A stretch of DNA of 64,000 nt, taken from NCBI GenBank assembly GCA_963930655.1, contig OZ005604.1:17618001-17682000 (forward strand), in the 5' to 3' direction. This DNA comes from Myrica gale (lineage: Eukaryota > Streptophyta > Magnoliopsida > Fagales > Myricaceae). The notes beneath the pieces were generated by a model. That model was not told the origin of the DNA. It did not search any database and saw only the letters and a program-made list of their open reading frames with translations. This document shows, one piece after another, positions 35,975-48,345 of the stretch. A program made the translations under genes and the position numbers. Numbering within the stretch: the first letter of the stretch is position 1; each line of letters opens with the position of its first letter.

Positions 35975-36350
35975 TTGACAATATACAAGCTTGCTTGCAA
36001 GGTACTGCAACCATTGCGGGTAGTCTCAAATTTTCTTGGGAACGATCTTCAAGCCGATGCAATTATCGGATCTTCAATTCTTGAAAACAACTCAACCATT
36101 GGAGTAGGGCTTCAGTCGTTGGGAAATCAACAACCAAACGCATGGACATCGATTCAACAGTACCCAGTTCTAACAGTGCCTCCAGTGGCATAAATTGATA
36201 TGGGTGATAGCTAGAATAAACCCACTATACATTAAATGCCAGATTGGTTGTCCCAGTCAACTTTGCAACTAAAGTCGCCGAGCTCTTTGTCCTACTGATG
36301 AGTCCAGTATCAGTTCTAGTGGCAGTCGTGCTAAGGACGAAGGCAGTACC
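35975..36350 (+). pseudogene. Coding-like relic of an unidentified gene
   Basis: The frame from about 35975 to 36192 reads like normal protein (RVVSNFLGNDLQADAIIGSS, NQQPNAWTSIQQYPVLTVPP). Beyond its stop the same frame still looks coding for about 130 bp (IDMGDS, stop, NKPTIH), as though stops arose in an older exon. I do not recognise the family; the Ser/Gln/Asn/Pro content suggests a disordered nuclear protein. It has no start codon context, splice partner or neighbour exon. Confidence 0.35.
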
Positions 36351-36896
36351 TTAAAATTTTGAGAATGAGAAAACTTTCAAAGAAAAATACAAATAAGCCT
36401 TGGGTCTGTAGATCTGGACCTGCTGATAAAGTGCCCTTCAATTGTTTCAAAAAGTTGATCAATGTTGGAGGAAATGCCCCCACCCAGTTCCTCTTCTACC
36501 TTCTTTTCCCATCTACAATGACTAGAAGGGGATAACAGAAGGCCACTAACCCGTGGTGGTGGCACATATAGAATAACAATGCTACTAATAAGGACATCAT
36601 AGCAGAGCCAATGCTACGCCTACATTTATGGTTCATGTGTTGTTTGTTCTGCACTTAAATGAGATTCATGTGCTTTCTGCACCTTTCGCACTCCATAGAC
36701 AATAAAGATCACAAAGTCATCTCCTAATTCTAGCACACAGACAAACATTTGACCATATTAAAATAAGAAAAGCCATTGGTTTGTGCAAGCACAATATATT
36801 TCTCTGCACTGTACAATTCCCCAACACACAACAACAAAAACAACCATACTGGAGGCGAGCAAGAAATGAGTACCTCCCAATATGCATCACAACCGG
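36351..36896. other. 3' region of the EBS-like gene
   Basis: Downstream of the stop codon at 36897 on the - strand. It probably carries the 3' UTR. No other feature recognised. Confidence 0.4.
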
Positions 36897-39800
36897 TCAT
36901 CTCTTCCTGCGCTTTGGCTCCACCTGGCATGAACATTGAAAAAGGTAAGTTGAAAAAGATGATCCTTGGTTGAACCCATAAACTTAACATTTTCTTTCAA
37001 AAGCCACTAAAGAAATCAATTTTCTCAATTCTGAACTCAAAATCTACCTTGATTTATCACTGTGAACTACAGATACATGTGGCAAAAGCAAAATGAAGAA
37101 AGACAGAAAAAACTAAAGCCTAATGGACCATTCACTTGATGATCTAAACCCTTTTCCATGTCACCCTGACATCTAAAATAAACAGTGGCATGAAAGGAAC
37201 AAAACTGCCATATTACTAATATCCTTTCAATGTATTTTCAAGCCTTTAGATCTACATATGAACCACACTATAGTTTTGGGTTGAAACTTGTTCCGACTTT
37301 TCATCAGTAAAATGCAGCCCAACGTCCCCCGACTTCAGTAATGCTATGTGGCTTATAGCTCAGCAAGACATAATAAATGCAGCCTGGACCCGTACTCATG
37401 ATAATTAGGGTCAGGACAAGAATACAAAATATGGGGTTCACAAAATCCTCAAAGGAATTCAATTTCATATTGAGTTCGATGAGAAGTAGGAACAATAAAA
37501 GACAACTTTCCAGGAAATTCTTTGCAGTTACTACCCATTTCTTGGCCAAATCTTTTGACTTTCGGTACTCAGAGTATATGCATTTAGAAACCAGCGAGCT
37601 CGGAAACAATCTACAGAAGTACACTTAGAATTTACTGTACTAACCACCTTATACATATAATAAGATTAGCAGAGTAAAAGTTGGATCTACTTCTCAATGA
37701 CTCATAGACAAAATGAAAAAAAAAATGAACACAAACACACAACAATGCAAGTGTTCCCACCTTAGCCTCAACAGATGGTGACACTGGAAATGCATTCAAG
37801 GATCTTTTGGCATCATCATCAGACGAACAGTCAGAACACAAAAAGTGCTCCAACTTTTTGGCTTCTTCAATGGTCATACCCATACAAGAAGGATGAAACC
37901 TGCAATAAAGCAGTATTTGTGGTATGGAGAACATCATTACTTCATTATTTTACAACAGAAATGAAAAAAAAAAAAAAAACATACTGCATAACACCTGAAA
38001 TGTCAATTGAAAGATAGCACTTGATCTCACTAAATACACACCTTGCTAAATTTTTAAAGAATATTAAATTCCAAAGTCACCACCTTCGATGGACTTCCTA
38101 AACTTGTCAACGTTATTCATGGTAATATAAAGAGAAGTTGGATCTAGATGGAAGCGTATGTGTTAACAGAAAAAACACCACTCTTCGAACCCACCCACCA
38201 CATCACATCAGCACTATCGCTACGCACCCTCTGCTCATAGAGGAGAAAATAGAAGGCATCAACCTCCTCCAATTCTCAATCATTCACAGATCTAGAGAAC
38301 TGCAAATTCCACACTAAGGAAGAAGAATCAAACTCCAAACACTCCACCACCATAGCTTCCTTACAAGAGGACAAAGAGAAGACTAAAGGGAAGGAACGAC
38401 TTAGAACTCGTCCACCACACCACCTGTCATGCCAAAAACTGAGACGCTGACCATCTCCCAAAACAAACCGAGTATGCTCAGAAAAAGAATCACAACCATT
38501 ACTGATATGTTTCCAAAGGCTGACCCCATATGAACCGCTGGAAGACAAGGAGAACCACCCACCACCCGCAGTACCATATTTTGCAACAATAACACATCTC
38601 CACAATTTATCCCTCTCAATGCCAAACCACCACAACCACTTGCCCAACAACGCTTTATTGAACACAGCAATCCTCCTAAGCCCCACCCACCAAAACGAAT
38701 TGGAGAACACACCTCGGACATTCCAACTCAGGATTTTAGGCTACATTAACAACCAGATATCGCCCTCTCTCCTGACGTACTTTTCCTAGAAACAGACGCT
38801 TGTCCCTCATAATTAATGGAAGACACCAAAGCTTTCATTTCCCTTACTAACTTCCCCCCCGATCGACAATGAGATGCCCTACCCCTAAGATCATCTCTAT
38901 CTTGTTCCAACTCTTCAAATAACTCCATCAAATTGTCTTCATACCGTTGGCACTCACACCCCCTCCCTCCTCAGGACCCGAAACTACCACCCCATCTCCC
39001 ACTGATTGTGTTGAAAGAACCACAGCACCACCCTCACAAGCTACCAACTACAGGTCCTGCACCACAGAAGATCCTCCCACCAACTCCCTCTCCTCGCAAC
39101 CTTCAACACCCCTTAGCTCGACTGTACCCACAATCCCAGAAGAAGGAGCTCCTACCGACACCCGAGGCCCCAAAACAGAGGCATCTCGTTCCCCCAAATG
39201 AAGAGAGGTGACTTCGACAGCCAAAGGGAGCTTCGGCAAAGCCTTCGACTGGAGAGAGTTGACGACGACAACAGAAGGAAGCCCCCGAGATCCACCGTGC
39301 CCCAACTCAGTCGCCCCAGAAGAGGATTGGTCCTTGTCGGCAATCAGGAGAGAAATTTCCGATGTCATCCCCAGCGTCAGAATGACCTCCGGGAGTTCGC
39401 CGGTCACCACATAAGGCGTAGGCGAGTGGGCTACCGCCGACGGAAGGTGGGTAGCACCACCAGCCGAGCCGTCAATCTCTGCTACTCCAACGAATCCCGA
39501 CCCGGACCCAGACCCGTGTAGAACCCCACCTGTCTTCCTTTCCAGGGCTTCCGAAGAGCCAACTAAGGCCTCTAGCCCAGACGAGGAATGGGCCCGACCC
39601 ATCACTCTGTCTCCAGACAAACCCACCTCTGGTTGAGATCGACCCATCACACTGTCCCCAAGCAAACCCACCTGTCCCTGGACCATTCCAAGCCCCTCAA
39701 CACCATAATTGTCATGGCCCAAAGACTCACAACCCATCATCACAAGTAACTCATCTAGCTCCTATCGTAATCCCAACAATTTTGTCCTCCAAAGAGACAC

Positions 39801-42725
39801 ATCAGGTGCCTCACTGCCGGCCACCCCTGCAATAAATGCCTGGCTCTTGGAAAGAGAAAAGACATCTTTCATTTTCCCCATATCCTTTGCAAAAACAGCC
39901 ACCTGGTTTGCATGCATTTTCTGCCCTTGCAAAGACAAATCTTCTTTTTTACCATCTTCAGCAAAACACCCTACAGACAACGCTTGCCTTCCTGTGCCCA
40001 CTGTCGACTTACCATTTTTTACTACTTCAGTGAAAGAGAGCCCTCCCCTCAGTCACGCCCGACCAAAAAGATGTTGCCTCTTATTTCTACTTAAAACTTC
40101 ACCCCTACGGAGGTGAACAATCACTTCCTGGAACACCCTAGCCAGCGACCTCCACCCTTCTCCTTCCTTGCCTTCCGGCACGAGAACAGCTCCTCTACGT
40201 CTGCCTTCACCAAATTCAGAGATGGCAACGTACCTTCCCGCCATATTCGCACACCTCTGTGCTAGAAAAGCTCGCGATACATCATTGGCTTTCGAGAGAA
40301 AAGATCGGTCCCCAGCATCCGCCATCAGCTTATGAGCCATATTAACCATCCACACGGTTCCAAATTTCCCCATGGAAATCGAACTTACAGCCTTTCTACT
40401 CCATTCCGTGAACTTAATTGCACCACCATCACTAACAAGCACATGGAACTCCTTGGCTTCGACTCTAAAACTCCGGTAAAAACCCATCAAAAATAACCTC
40501 AAACAACACACTAACAGCGGATTGCTAAAGCTACAAAACCCTCAACCTGAACAAACTAAGCAGAAGGCTAACAACCAAAGCAATCAACAGGGAGAGAGAG
40601 GGGAGGAGAGAGAACGGAGCATTTTTTACTAGTACTTGGTCTTTATTGTAAATTCTCATTCACGTACAACATAAAACTGACAGTAAAGTCGGCAAATTTA
40701 GAACTGCAAGCTTACACCCTAACATTAAAAATGCAAGACTTCCCAAACCTTTAAAATTCTGCAACAACATAGGAGTTTATTTCACTTATGTCCGGCCAAC
40801 CCTTTTAAATTCATTCAACTCCATGGCAAAAGCAAATCAACAACGAATGATATGTCAATTTCAACAGGAAACATTTCTCAAGAGTTCAAGAGTAACATGC
40901 AGTGAGATATCTCCAACTTAATAAATCAGTTTATGATCTCGTGCAAAAGTTTAGATTATATTAACCACATGTAGTCATTTCAATTGTAACTAAGAGAGGG
41001 AGGGAAGGAGAAAAGGGCCAGAGGAATTAATCATGTGAAACAGATTAAACTGCATGCATGCAATGAGAAAAAAATAGGAAAATCAGATGAATCCCTCATA
41101 TTAAAGCTCACCACATGTAGACAGATCAACCAACAAACAAAAAGGAAACTCCAAAGTGTTCAGGGTTCTGAAGTTGAGCCAGCTCAGATTTTCTGCCTAA
41201 ACATGGTTAACAAATCATGTGGATTTCAAAAGGAGCAAATTTCTTTGAAAATTTCATATGAATCTGACAAGTCGTTCACTGAACAAACCAATCTGACAAT
41301 ATACAGATTGTTAGGATCATAAGCCCGAAGGAATCACACTGCTTAGCAAATGATCAATCAAAATAGATATCAAACTCTGTCATGGAACATTCCACATACT
41401 CCATTGATCCTTCTGGGTCTCAAAGGTTTGCTACCAACCAAATGCAGAATTTGGGCAAAGTTCCCATACATGTTGGAATAAACTAGAATGCCTTCAGGAA
41501 TATAAGGGGCAACATTCCCAGCATAGCAAAAAAAATGATCCAGTCAATCATGAATCGGCGAAATAGCACAGGTTCCGAAACCATTCCCCAAGACAAATGC
41601 GAGATGAAGCATTTCGAGCAAAAGTGAACACATAGTAGTATATAATTTTTGTACCAAGGACCTTCGTGAGAGATAAACTCAGCACAAGGGTGATTCTAAA
41701 TTATTCACACAAGGGCCAAAAGGCACATATTCTACAAGCCATCATTCACTACAAAACAAGCAACTAACTCACCAGTCCTTGCATCCCTCACACTGCACCA
41801 TTAGGTCGTCCGGGTTATATGGCATCTCACACTTGCAATACCTGCAAATCAAAACCAAAAAAGAATGTTTTGTCAGACACCCATCACCAAAGACACTCAA
41901 AGCACATAAAACCCGTAAAAGGATTCTTCAAAGTCCAATGAAAACTAATCACAAAAAAAATACCACAAAAAAACGAGAGTAACTTACACGGCCACACGGT
42001 CCGGCGTGAACCCTCCAGTTGCAGCCTTGTATTCAAACCTACAAAAATAATCCTCAGCTCCAACATTCTCGAGCTTAGTGTAGTTCTTGAACGAGTGCAC
42101 GATACACTTGCCCTCGATGGTGTGCGCGCTCTGCACATCATAGTGGTCGGATAGAAACAGCTCCTTGGCCCCGTGGAACTGCCTCCGACCTCCGATCGAC
42201 TCCTCCGGCCTGTAGTACCATCTGACCCGAACCTTCACGTTATTGCGGTGATCGGATTCGATCTTCTCCACACGCGCCACGTATGGAGTCTTGTCGGAGT
42301 CCGACGGTCGCATCAACACGCAATCACCAGCTGTAGAGCCAAACAATTAAACCAATAATAATGCAATACACATCAAAAGTACTACTGGTTTTCCAAAACC
42401 ATATTTAAAAAAGCAAGATTTGGCTTTTGAGATACAAATGAAATAACTTGTAATTTTTTTTGTTTTTGAGCCTAAATTACAAATAGATTATGGTTTTTCG
42501 TAGACAGAAACAGCCAAGCCCAGAGAAGCTAGGCTGAGCTTGAGATTGGATATTGGCGCTTTTCCTTTTTTCTTTTTTTTGTTCTGAGCGTAAAGTGAGA
42601 ACAAAAATTAAGGGTATTCCCAAAGCGAGGGACAGAAGCAGAGAGAAAGTACGTCTGACGATTTTGTTGGTGCCTTTGATGGAGTAAGAGTCGAGGTCCT
42701 TTTTGCCAGGTTTGGTCTTGGCCAT
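36897..42725 (-). CDS. EBS: EBS-like BAH-PHD histone reader
   Basis: Five exons join in frame to 216 residues: 42725-42653, 42330-41988, 41841-41773, 37899-37761, 36923-36897. [20 protein letters not shown] matches the start of EARLY BOLTING IN SHORT DAYS. A BAH domain spans about 22-137 ([41 protein letters not shown]). The PHD finger spans about 140-190 ([20 protein letters not shown], then [16 protein letters not shown] and FLCSDC), with the C4HC3 zinc ligands visible. It ends VEPKRRKR, a basic tail encoded almost alone by the 27-bp last exon. In Arabidopsis EBS reads H3K27me3 and H3K4me3 and represses flowering. Intron 3 splits the PHD codons and is 3873 bp because of a LINE. The closest alternative, SHL, differs in the N-terminus. 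Residue 25 is Pro (VRPGDC), formed across the first intron. Confidence 0.95.
38100..40620 (-). mobile_element. Internally deleted L1-type LINE in EBS intron 3
   Basis: The 5' end is near 40620 (GC/CT-rich leader on the - strand). ORF1-type protein is visible at 40511-40053 ([37 protein letters not shown]) and degraded to about 38746. ORF2 begins near 38735 with the endonuclease start KILSWNVRG but runs directly into C-terminal transcriptase sequence ([20 protein letters not shown], then WHDRWCGG), continuing to about 38140. Nearly all the endonuclease and the transcriptase catalytic core are therefore deleted. The 3' end is also cut before the zf-RVT motif. Stops and frame changes occur in ORF1. 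It cannot move. It is antisense to nothing: it runs in the same orientation as EBS and is removed with the intron. Confidence 0.85.
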
Positions 42726-42996
42726 GAATGGCTGGAGTTGGGGGGCTTTGGTTTCTGTAGCTTGGGGAGCTAAAAATGGAAAATATTTGGAGTATGCAGT
42801 AGAAGATAAGCTAATTGGGAGAGAATGTGAGGGAAATATATGGGACTGTGATGGGAAATTGTACCGTTTATGGGGTTTCTGGAATGAGAGAAGCAGGGTT
42901 TGAATTAGGAGAGTGGAGGTGGAGAAACCCTAGAAGCTATGAGGGGGAGAGAGAAATTTGTTGGGATGCATGCGCAATGACTTGCAGTAAAATCAA

Positions 42997-43607
42997 GGCT
43001 TAAATGTATTGTAGGTGCATGTGGTATCACTTTTTTACAAATTGGTTCACTGTGGTATGAGTTTGTACTAGCTAGTCCCTGGGGTAAGCATCTTGTAACA
43101 AATTGATCCTCCCGTTAGATTTTCATCCACCCGCTTAACGGCCGAAGCTGACATATCAAAAAATCTAACGTCATCAACGAATGGGGTGATACCGCATGTC
43201 GAGAGGGGAGCAGGCTGAGTTGTTTGTGCTCAAGATGCTCGGGATGCTCGGTCTGTCCTTTGTTGGTGCTCTTTCATTGGTGCATATGATGTCGCATGTA
43301 CCCGTATTCCGAGCAAGTCAGGCTGCTTGTGCTCTGGATGCTCGAGCTGGTGCTGCTCAGACTGCTCAGGATGCTGGGGCTCGGTCTGTGCTTGGGATGC
43401 TCGGTCTGTCCTCTGTTGGTGCTCTTTCACTGGTGCATACGCGAAAAATAATCACAGCTTCGGCCGTTAAGTGGGTCGACGGAAATCTAATGGGAGGACC
43501 AATTTGTTATAAGATAATTACCTCAGGGACTAGCCAGTACAAACTCATACCACATAGACCAATTTGTAAAAATGTGATACCACAGGGACCTATAGTGCAT
43601 TTAAGCC
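42997..43607. mobile_element. Non-autonomous long-TIR Mutator-like element upstream of EBS
   Basis: A 611-bp element with inverted repeats of about 157 bp (42997-43153 and 43451-43607). Both read GGCTTAAATG inward and share TTTTTACAAATTGGT and CTTAACGGCCGAAGCTG. It is flanked by a perfect 9-bp duplication, TAAAATCAA, at 42988-42996 and 43608-43616. The centre is GC-richer and holds a 46-bp direct repeat. It starts 271 bp upstream of the EBS ATG, so it sits in the likely promoter. Confidence 0.88.
43233..43440. repeat. 46-bp direct repeat inside the long-TIR element
   Basis: GGGATGCTCGGTCTGTCCTN, then TGTTGGTGCTCTTTCANTGG, occurs at about 43237-43281 and 43398-43441. CTGCTCAGGATGC-type variants lie between them. 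The source is unknown. Confidence 0.7.
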
Positions 43608-43616
43608 TAAAATCAA

Positions 43617-43816
43617 TACCCAATTTAAAACAAAGCCAACGGTCGTCGTTTTCCTTTTCAACTTCCATAGCGTCGTTTACCTATCTTTTTCACGTCTAAA
43701 GGTCGTAAAGGTAGCCTGTCTCGCCTCGAGAAAATATTTTTGTCACGAAAGATCTCTAAGATGGGTCGAATCAATTTTTAACGCGACATATGTAGCCACG
43801 AAAAATTTCAAATGGT
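43617..43816. other. Intergenic, no gene seen
   Basis: Short spacer between the long-TIR element and a short MITE. No features. Confidence 0.4.
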
Positions 43817-43990
43817 ACGTTTGTTTGCTAAAATATTGGGGAATATTCTCGAAATTTTGGAAATCTTTACTCTATTGAGATTTATTGAGGTTTGTAAAAA
43901 GTAAAATGTGTATGTGTAAAAGTTAAAAATGTTGGAATGTGTTATTTTGCTGGAAATTTTCATGCCCTCAAATGTTGGGAAAACAAACGT
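43817..43990. repeat. Short AT-rich MITE (GTTTGTTT family)
   Basis: A 174-bp repeat with inverted ends ACGTTTGTTT and AAACAAACGT. The interior matches the copy at 34562 in inverse orientation (GAGATTTATTGAGGTTTG, ATGTGTATGTGTAAAAGTT). The outer AAATGGT / TCACATTT extend the inversion imperfectly. Confidence 0.65.
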
Positions 43991-45171
43991 CACATTTATT
44001 TTGTCTTTTCTTTTGAATGAACATATGCATACCATGACCCTCAGAAGCACATAGTACCATAGATTATTTTTCTTGGCCACCGATTTATCTTATTAATTTA
44101 TATTATTTTTCAAAGACTTTTCAATGTGTTTTGTATTTCAACTGGTTAAGGTTTTATGTTTAAAAAATGGGAATAAAAATACCAAATGGTCAACCAATAA
44201 ATGTTTTCAAGGGTCACGAAATTTATAGTCAAATCATTTTTAAGACCATAGATGGGAGATGAGGAACCAGAGGAAACAATTGAGATATATAAAATACTCG
44301 ATTTAAAAAAAAAAAGATTTTTGCATAAATACAAAAACTAAATGCATTAGGACCACACATTGTTAGGCAGAGGGAGGAAGCCAAAAAAAAATAGAAAAGG
44401 AAGAAAAAGAAAAAGTATATAAATTTTGGGTTGATGTTTTCACCTTTTTTGACAAACTTTTTTTTCACTGGAAACAACACACGGGATTCCTTTCGGGGAC
44501 ATCCGATAAAATTGGAACGATACAGGAAACAAACACGTGAGACGTGGAGAGAATCGGACATTTTAAAAGTCATGGAAGGGGACTAATTTGAATCACTTGA
44601 CAACATGTCAATCCAAATGTGGAGGACTCCATAACCCTATCTTAAGGGTCCCATTGACAAAAGTTTAGAAAAAAAATTGGTAATGTGGTAAGAATTTCAG
44701 AATATCTGGTAAAAGAAGAATAATTTTGTGAGTTGATGTTCAGACTCGAGAGGATGGACCAAGCTAGTTGGTTCGACCAATATTGGACCATTGAACTGTG
44801 AGCTGAATAATAAATACTCTTGTTTTTTCCCCTAACCTATAGTACTGCTGAACAATTATTATTGAGGTCGTATTTGCGTGAGAAAAGTTTTAGGTAAGCA
44901 GAGTTTCGATGGAACTTTGTGATATGATTGTTTTTTAAGGTTTTTATTTTTGTGTTTATAGTAAAATCTCTTTTTTATTTTTATATTCATATGTAATTAG
45001 CCCATAAATACACAATTACTTTCAAGTCAATATCCCAGCCATAATTCCTATGAAAAGATGGAAAACTAAAAGAGAACAATATCCCGAACATCAGATAGTT
45101 TGCCATATTGTTTATTCCTGAAAATTTCAAATAATTGAATTCAACGGATTCTTGTGGGTTTTAAGCATAAC
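43991..45171. other. Intergenic, no gene seen
   Basis: AT-rich sequence before the copia element. Open frames on the - strand (around 44146-44573) are low-complexity and not credible. Confidence 0.45.
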
Positions 45172-45176
45172 CTCCC

Positions 45177-45425
45177 TGTTAGTATATCTTTCTATATCTT
45201 CCAGATTCTGTAAGATATATTATATCTTTCATGATCTTCCTAAACTAGGACAATATTCTTATATCAAGAAGATTGTGATTTATAATTATTATGTTGATTC
45301 CGATTACCTTGTATAGTTCTCTCTCTCCTCCTATAAAATGACGGGTCATTGTACAGTTTATACACACCTTTGAATATACAAAACATTCTTCGTTCTCTAT
45401 GTTCTTTCTATTAATTATTCCAACA
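45177..45425 (+). repeat. 5' LTR of the copia element
   Basis: A 249-bp LTR starting TGTTAGTATATC and ending ATTCCAACA, directly followed by the primer-binding site. It has a TATAAAA-type promoter motif near 45331. Confidence 0.85.
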
Positions 45426-46719
45426 TGGTATCAGAGCCTCCTATCAATCGATTTTTTGTTTGTTAATACTTTAAATCGATTTCTATGGCTCTCTTCTTGT
45501 GGGTACTTCAATTTTGTTGTTCTTTCACTAAAATCTGGACATTTGTTCTTCGATTTTTGGTGTTTCCATACCTCAAATCGATTCTACGAGTCTCATTGTC
45601 TTGTTTGGTGGAAAGAACGTCTTGTTCTGAAGTCACACGTGCCTCATGTGCCGTCTGAAGGTTATGCCGCTCTGTCGTCCTTTGCACGCCCCGCAACGCA
45701 CCCCAAGAGCTTATCCTCACACGTCCACCACACGCCCTGCGTCTGATAGTATGCGCCAGCCAACCCGCCATCTTGCCAAGTCCAGTTCAGTCCGACCCAG
45801 TTCCGCTCGATCCAGTTCTCTCGGTTCAGTCCGGCTCAGTTAATGCCCCTGTCCAGCACTATTCAGCCTTGTTCCGTCTAGCCCAACTCCAGCTCAGTCG
45901 GGACCCCAGCCCAGAACTATTCGGTCCAATCTCAATCCGCCAAGATCTAGTCTGGTGGCTCCTCCAGCTCAATTCGGTCATCCTCTGCACCATCCATCGC
46001 CAACAGCCACCTCCGGCCACCGTCCACCGGACCCTCCCGCCGCCCGCCGCCAGTGATTTTTTCGCGCTGGTTTCAACCATGCCCTCTATTTGTTCTAATT
46101 CGGTCAGCATCTCTTCCTTATGGCTTACACTAATGAAGTTAATGTCATTCCGTCTATCAACATTGTTTTGGATTGCTCCAACTACAATGCTTGGGCCTAG
46201 CAAATGTCAATCTTTCTCATTGATCGTCGGTTATGACATTTTGTAACTGGCGATTGTCACGTCTTGTGTTCGTACATACCCCCTAGGATCTCCTATAGTA
46301 ATGGAATGCGCACAAGCGGAGATTACAACACGAATTAATCCTTTCAAAGCCTGATAACTTGCCTTTGAAAAAGCTTAGCGGAAACGTTTTTAAATTGATA
46401 AGTTTATTAAGGAATGAAGGAAAAATATAGTTTCAGGGATTTATCAAAATGGTGATATTCAATTATGCTTACAAGAAAAATTCTGCATTGAATAAGGAAA
46501 ATAAATCAAAAATAAATAGAAGGTTACAAAAGCGTCCTTCCAAAAATTACTAAAAAGGTTAGTTAATAAAAAGGTGAGCCTCCTAATGCTTATAGAATTT
46601 ATACAACCGAGATGTGTACCAAATAAAATCTTTTGGAATACAATCCGAGCAAAATCAAAGAAAGCGGAACCAGTCTACTCTTCACCACAGTTTCACCATC
46701 ACAGTTTCAGCTCATGCTT

Positions 46720-47000
46720 AACAATAAAAAGGCAACCACCAACAAACATAAAAGGGGTGAGTCCTACAAACTCAGTAAGGTCAGGAAGGGGACATGACAA
46801 TCATAAAAGAAAGAGCAGCGGAGACATGTTAATACGATACATGATAGAGTATGCATGTTTAACAATAAAAAGGCAACCACCAACAAACATAAAAGGGGTG
46901 AGTACTACAAACTCAGTAAGGTCGGGAAGTGGACATGACAATCATAAAAGAAAGAGCATGTGGAGACATGTCAATACGATACATGATAGAGTATACATGT
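46720..47000. repeat. 141-bp tandem duplication in the nested LTR-like sequence
   Basis: Two copies (46720-46860 and 46861-47000) start AACAATAAAAAGGCAACC and end with ATACATGATAGAGTATNCAT. They are about 95% alike by eye, so the duplication is more recent than most changes in the surrounding sequence. Confidence 0.85.
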
Positions 47001-47829
47001 TTTCATACAATTCATACAAACAAAGCATCTATCGATGCACATGAAATGAGATGATGGTGTGCACCCAATTCTCATCCATTCCTTTGGGGTTGAGAAATTT
47101 TTGTCGTCTACTCTGTTTACCCCCCAGAGTTGGGTTGTGTGCCCCTCCTCTCCTCCGGGACTTGTCCCGTGCCAACTGCACCAGGATCCTTTCATAGTTA
47201 GGCACTTTGCCCCATTAAGTTAGGAGTCCACCCTTTTTATCAAAGCGGTGGGTTGCACTCTCCCCTTAGTGAACGGTACCGTCGACCATCATTACGGAAA
47301 ACACCTCGATTAAGTTTGGTTTCCATCTCTCAATCTTGGTTCACTCAATGATTCATGATATGGATGCAATCATTGATGCTCAGTCATTTGCATAAATAAT
47401 ACAGCACAAAATCATGATTCATCTTTCATCATTTATTCATAGATTCATAATGATTATTGCATGTGTACCCTTTTGGGCCTTTTTTTCTTTTGTCATTCCA
47501 TGGCGCCATTTTGCTCACTTTGAGCTTCATTTGGGCACTGTCGTGACCCGTTTTCATCAATAAATTTCATCTTTACATCTTTCAGTTCATAGATCAAACA
47601 TGCACAAACAACTCATAACATGTTGAAATAGGCAAGTCCAACAACTTATACAATTTTTTCTTTTATTTTATTGTTAAACCTAGTAAGGACTGGCTGTATG
47701 TAAAAGAAAGGATTTTAGGGCTCTTGACTAGTTTCAAAAGAAAATCTTCCTCGGCATTTTCAATTAAAAACCTCCCAGGCATCATAAAAAAACACTTATC
47801 AGGCCTAAAAAGAACTTCTTGAGCATGTC

Positions 47830-48345
47830 TTATAAAAGTCTCCACGGGCACGCTTGTTAAAACTTCCAGAGCATGTTTTATAAAAGACTCCTTGGGCACG
47901 CTTGTTAAAAATTTCCCGAGTAGCTAGAAAAATGCTACCCAAGCACGTTTATTAAAAATCTCCCGAGTAGGTAGCAAAAAGGCTCCCCGGGCATGTTTGT
48001 TAAAAATCTCTCAAGTAGCTAGCAAAAAGGCTCCCCGGGCACGTTTGTTAAAAATCTCCCGAGTAGCTAGCAAAAAGGCTCCTCGGGCATGTTGGTTAAA
48101 AATCCCCTGAGTAGCTAGCAAACAGGCTCCTCGACACTTTTTTTAAAATTCTCCTGAGTAGCTAGCAAAAAGGCTCACCGGGATTGTTTATTAAAACTCT
48201 CCCTAGTAGCTAGCAAAAAGGTTACCTGGACACTTTTCTTAAACATCTCCCAAGTAGCTAGCAAAAAGGCTACCCGGGCACTTTTGTTCAAAATCTCCCG
48301 AGTAGCTAGCAAATAGGCTACATGGGCATTTTTCTTATTCTCGGT
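47830..48345. repeat. 48-bp-period minisatellite
   Basis: About ten imperfect units of 47-48 bp, anchored by GAGTAGCTAGCAAAAAGGCT and a variable GGGCA-GTTTGTTAAAAATCTC. Anchor TAG positions include 47921, 47968, 48016, 48064, 48112 and 48159. Because 48 is divisible by three, some stretches stay open; on the - strand a 16-residue repeat of the form VAFLLATREIFNK is seen. This is probably not coding, since units of 47 bp break the frame. Confidence 0.85.

Noticed and set aside
47830-48345. Regular repeats that could suggest a CRISPR array
   Set aside because: The unit is a continuous diverging minisatellite without unique spacers, in a plant nuclear LTR-like element.
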